DNA of 5,576 bases from Candidatus Dormiibacterota bacterium (lineage in GTDB: Bacteria; Chloroflexota; Dormibacteria; Aeolococcales; Bog-877): assembly GCA_030038765.1 (NCBI GenBank), contig JASHRA010000204.1:1-5576 (forward strand). The letters run 5' to 3'. The notes under the pieces are model-generated. The model was not told the DNA's origin. It saw only the letters and a list, made by a program, of their open reading frames with translations, and did no database searches. A program made the position numbers and the translations under genes. Of this stretch, positions 5,537 through 5,576 are shown piece after piece (position 1 is the first letter of the stretch; the number at the start of each line of letters is the position of its first letter).

Positions 5537-5576
5537 TCCTTCCTCCGTTTCCTGCCTGCGGCGGCTGGTGACCAGC
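5537..5576 (-). promoter_or_regulatory. Ribosome-binding site and palindrome upstream of the DUF2637 gene
   Basis: GGAGGAAGGA on the minus strand (5537-5546) supports the GTG start at 5534. At the window edge GCTGGT-G-ACCAGC (5564-5576) is a perfect 6+1+6 palindrome, 30 bp before the start codon, where a repressor could block transcription or translation. It may continue past the window. Confidence 0.5.

Overview
The window looks like accessory DNA from a high-GC Actinomycetota (Streptomyces/Streptosporangiales-like) genome. The grounds are strong G/C third-position bias, GTG starts, and several protein families typical of that phylum. It reads as a patch of mobile-element debris with two lower-GC cargo genes, not as conserved chromosome backbone. 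No complete operon is visible and every gene has its own flanks.

Layout. Positions 1-108 (minus) hold the first 36 codons of an IS481-type transposase that runs off the left edge. Diverging from it, 178-1803 (plus) is a large DDE-type transposase relative. It appears to be 5'-truncated, and several aspartates I expect in its family, including one catalytic candidate, are replaced by glycine. A hairpin follows it. Positions 2051-2896 (minus) encode a membrane-anchored protein of unknown function with one N-terminal TM segment and a charged C-terminal helix, followed by a small hairpin. Positions 2897-3492 lack an intact gene but contain a tandem 10-bp repeat and a high-GC3 remnant in which removal of one base would join two coding-like frames. 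Positions 3493-4320 (minus) encode an Abi_C-like (abortive-infection C-terminal) protein with a very strong Shine-Dalgarno. Positions 4321-4614 carry a probable tyrosine-recombinase C-terminal scrap and short direct repeats. A perfect 18-bp-stem terminator (4615-4660) ends the DUF2637/Spd-like membrane protein gene at 4671-5534 (minus), a type found on actinomycete conjugative elements.

How they fit together. The DUF2637 gene suggests an integrative/conjugative element (AICE) or plasmid, the recombinase scrap suggests an old integration boundary, and the transposases mark later insertions. The Abi_C-like protein is the best candidate for a selectable cargo function (phage defence). The membrane protein next to it could be a partner, but a gap of about 600 bp with debris in it argues against a shared transcript. 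The most interesting items are the Abi_C-like gene in this setting, the Asp-to-Gly pattern in the transposase, and the two unlisted pseudogene fragments.
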